A DNA stretch of 64,000 bases from Streptomyces sp. SA15 (GTDB lineage: Bacteria > Actinomycetota > Actinomycetes > Streptomycetales > Streptomycetaceae): NCBI RefSeq assembly GCF_002291145.1, contig NZ_NTGE01000110.1, positions 18,862 to 82,861 of the forward strand. Reading direction: 5' to 3'. A program made the translations under genes and the position numbers. Below, one piece after another: positions 62,778 to 64,000 of the stretch. A model generated the notes under the pieces. That model saw only the letters and a program-made list of their open reading frames with translations, had not been told where the DNA came from and searched no databases. Each line of letters opens with the position of its first letter. Within the stretch, counting starts at the first letter, position 1.

Positions 62778-63461
62778 ATAATCTGTCCGAATGTCATATG
62801 TAGTGACGGGCGTGCCGACGTGAGTGACGACGTGCGCGATGGCTGCCGCGGCGTCCTGCGCGATGTGGGTGGGCCGGTAGGTCGTCTCCGTCCACGGCCG
62901 GCCACCCGAGACCCACACGCTGCGCGCTCCGATGCCCTGCGCGCCACGGATGTCGGCGTGCGGCGCGTCGCCGATCATCCAGGCGCCGTCCAGTGCGGCG
63001 CCGACGGAGGCCGCCGCCGCATGGAAGATCTCCGGTGCGGGCTTCTTGTGGCCGACGGCCTCGGAGATCACCCAGCCGTGGACGAGACGGTCCAGCCCCG
63101 TGTTCCGGATCTTCGTCTCCTGCTGGGCCACACGCCCATTGGTGACGACGGCGCAGACCCATCCGTCGGCGACCGCCGTGCCCAGCGCCTCGCGGGTGGC
63201 CTCGGGCAGGATGACGCGCTCGGCGGCGCCCCGGTCGAGGAGTTGGTGGACAGCGCTCTCCGGGAGGCTGCCGTCGTAGCGCTCGGACATGGCTCGGGCG
63301 ACGTCCTGACGCGGCGTGTAGCCGCTCGCATCCAAGCGCATCAACCAGTCGAGGTCGGCCTCGGGCAGGGCGTGTTCGGCGAGAAATTCGGCCGCCGCCT
63401 TCCGGAAGGAGGCATCGCGGTCGACGAGTGTGTTGTCGAGGTCGAGCAGTAGCAGCGGCAT
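62769..63461 (-). CDS. HAD-superfamily hydrolase
   Basis: A 230-residue phosphatase-type protein. Motif I is LLLDLDNTLVDRD with nucleophile Asp7 and acid Asp9. Motif II is VVTNGR, motif III Lys is in GHKKPAPEIF, and motif IV is IGDAPHADIRGA. A cap of helices occupies about 15-85. The substrate is unknown (phosphoglycolate-type or nucleotide phosphatase are both possible). It precedes the Zur-box operon on the same strand; a strong link is not implied because the box lies at its 3' end. Confidence 0.9.
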   Translation of the reverse strand: MPLLLLDLDNTLVDRDASFRKAAAEFLAEHALPEADLDWLMRLDASGYTPRQDVARAMSERYDGSLPESAVHQLLDRGAAERVILPEATREALGTAVADGWVCAVVTNGRVAQQETKIRNTGLDRLVHGWVISEAVGHKKPAPEIFHAAAASVGAALDGAWMIGDAPHADIRGAQGIGARSVWVSGGRPWTETTYRPTHIAQDAAAAIAHVVTHVGTPVTTYDIRTDYWK

Positions 63462-63603
63462 GGCTATAGGGTCCGCGCAACGTTTGGCCGTTGTAACGGG
63501 AGGTCGACGACCAGGACGTCGAGAGGCCGGCCGAGGCGTCCTGGACGAGCGTGCACACTCGGGCCACCTCCCTGACTCTTCTTGGTCAGACCGCCCCGAG
63601 TTC

Positions 63604-64000
63604 TTACAGCCGCGCCCCCTTCAGCGCCATATGCAGCAGCAGCCGATCCTCCCCGTCGTCCAGGTCCAGGCCCGTGAGCTGCTCGACGCGGGAGAGGCGG
63701 TAGTAGAGGGTCTGACGGTGGATGCCCAGCTCGGCGGCCGTGCGGCCCGCCTGGCCGGCGCAGTCGAGGTAGACCTCGGCGGTGCGGGCGAGTTCGCGGT
63801 GGGTGGGGGAGAGGAGGGTGCGGACGGCGGGGTCGTGGGTCGCCTCCGGGGGCAGGGAGGTCAGCAGGCGGTACGGGCCGATGGACGCCCAGTCGGCGAT
63901 CGGGCCGAGGTGCGGCTCCGCCAGGGCGGCGCGGGCCGCCGCCGACGCCTCCCGCCAGGCGGCGCCCAACTCGGCGAGGCCGGTGCGCGCGGCGGCGATC
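63604..64000 (-). CDS. PucR-type transcriptional regulator, N-terminal part outside window
   Basis: The last 132 residues of a regulator of the PucR/CdaR family. The C-terminal helix-turn-helix reads RTAAELGIHRQTLYYRLSRVEQLTGLDLDD, which is diagnostic (HTH_30), and a preceding segment matches the usual linker (IGPYRLLTSLPP). The frame is still open at the window edge; full members have 400-550 residues. Such regulators often control purine or proline use from a neighbouring locus, not visible here. Confidence 0.85.
   Translation of the reverse strand, partial: IAAARTGLAELGAAWREASAAARAALAEPHLGPIADWASIGPYRLLTSLPPEATHDPAVRTLLSPTHRELARTAEVYLDCAGQAGRTAAELGIHRQTLYYRLSRVEQLTGLDLDDGEDRLLLHMALKGARL

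Overview
The window is very GC-rich actinobacterial DNA, and the evidence points to Streptomyces. Coding frames have third positions that are almost always G or C, GTG starts are common, and many start/stop codons overlap (GTGA, ATGA). The gene order glyA/gcvH/gcvT - dpp - iscS - mnmA - ligA - GGDEF/EAL - gatCAB - ilvBNC - serA matches, from memory, one arm of the S. coelicolor core chromosome. No tRNA, rRNA, CRISPR array, transposase or prophage gene was seen. The window is conserved core genome with a few decayed and repeat-bearing gaps.

Layout. 1-2.95 kb: glycine cleavage genes gcvT and gcvH with glyA (minus strand) behind a tandem glycine riboswitch. 3.2-5.7 kb: a P-loop kinase-like protein and two SseB-like paralogues. 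6.1-12.4 kb: a complete dipeptide/oligopeptide ABC importer in the order C-A-B-D-F. 12.6-17.7 kb: an esterase, a thioesterase, a WYL regulator, a Pro-Ser-Gly-rich lipoprotein, a FabR-like TetR regulator and two small membrane proteins. 17.8-26.9 kb: cysteine desulfurase, an amidase, MnmA, several small enzymes, a MetE-type protein and NAD-dependent DNA ligase. 27.2-30.1 kb: a membrane GGDEF-EAL protein followed by two decayed genes. 30.2-33.8 kb: gatC-gatA-small membrane protein-gatB. 33.9-46.4 kb: a methyltransferase, an MMPL transporter, an acetyltransferase, a large LuxR-type ATPase regulator, small proteins, a sugar dehydrogenase, an aldo/keto reductase and a 2-hydroxyacid dehydrogenase. 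46.6-49.9 kb: a histidine-rich small ORF that appears translationally coupled to a second GGDEF/EAL protein with a degenerate EAL domain. 49.9-55.6 kb: attenuator-controlled ilvB-ilvN, then ilvC and serA. 55.6-57.8 kb: an MFS exporter and its divergent TetR regulator. 57.8-62.7 kb: a second peptide/nickel-type ABC importer with a fused permease, behind a sequence matching the Streptomyces Zur box. 62.8-64 kb: a HAD phosphatase and the end of a PucR-type regulator.

The genes fall into functional sets. One is one-carbon and amino-acid metabolism (glyA, gcvT/H, ilvBNC, serA, MetE-like), with RNA-level control by the glycine riboswitch and by an Ile/Leu/Val leader peptide with a terminator. A second is tRNA maturation (IscS plus MnmA, and GatCAB). 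A third is cyclic-di-GMP signalling, with two multidomain proteins whose catalytic motifs differ.

The most promising lead is the operon at 57.8-62.7 kb. It has the architecture of a peptide/nickel/metallophore importer, its two permeases are joined into one polypeptide, and a 15-bp element matching 13 of 15 positions of the remembered Zur consensus lies about 55 bp upstream of the binding-protein start. This suggests a zinc-starvation-induced importer, possibly for a zinc-chelator complex. Other leads are the histidine-rich ORF with a histidine-rich loop in the coupled GGDEF protein, a 67-bp higher-order repeat array, a perfect 49-bp tandem duplication that contains a stop codon, and a decayed divergent tetR/DUF4267 pair.
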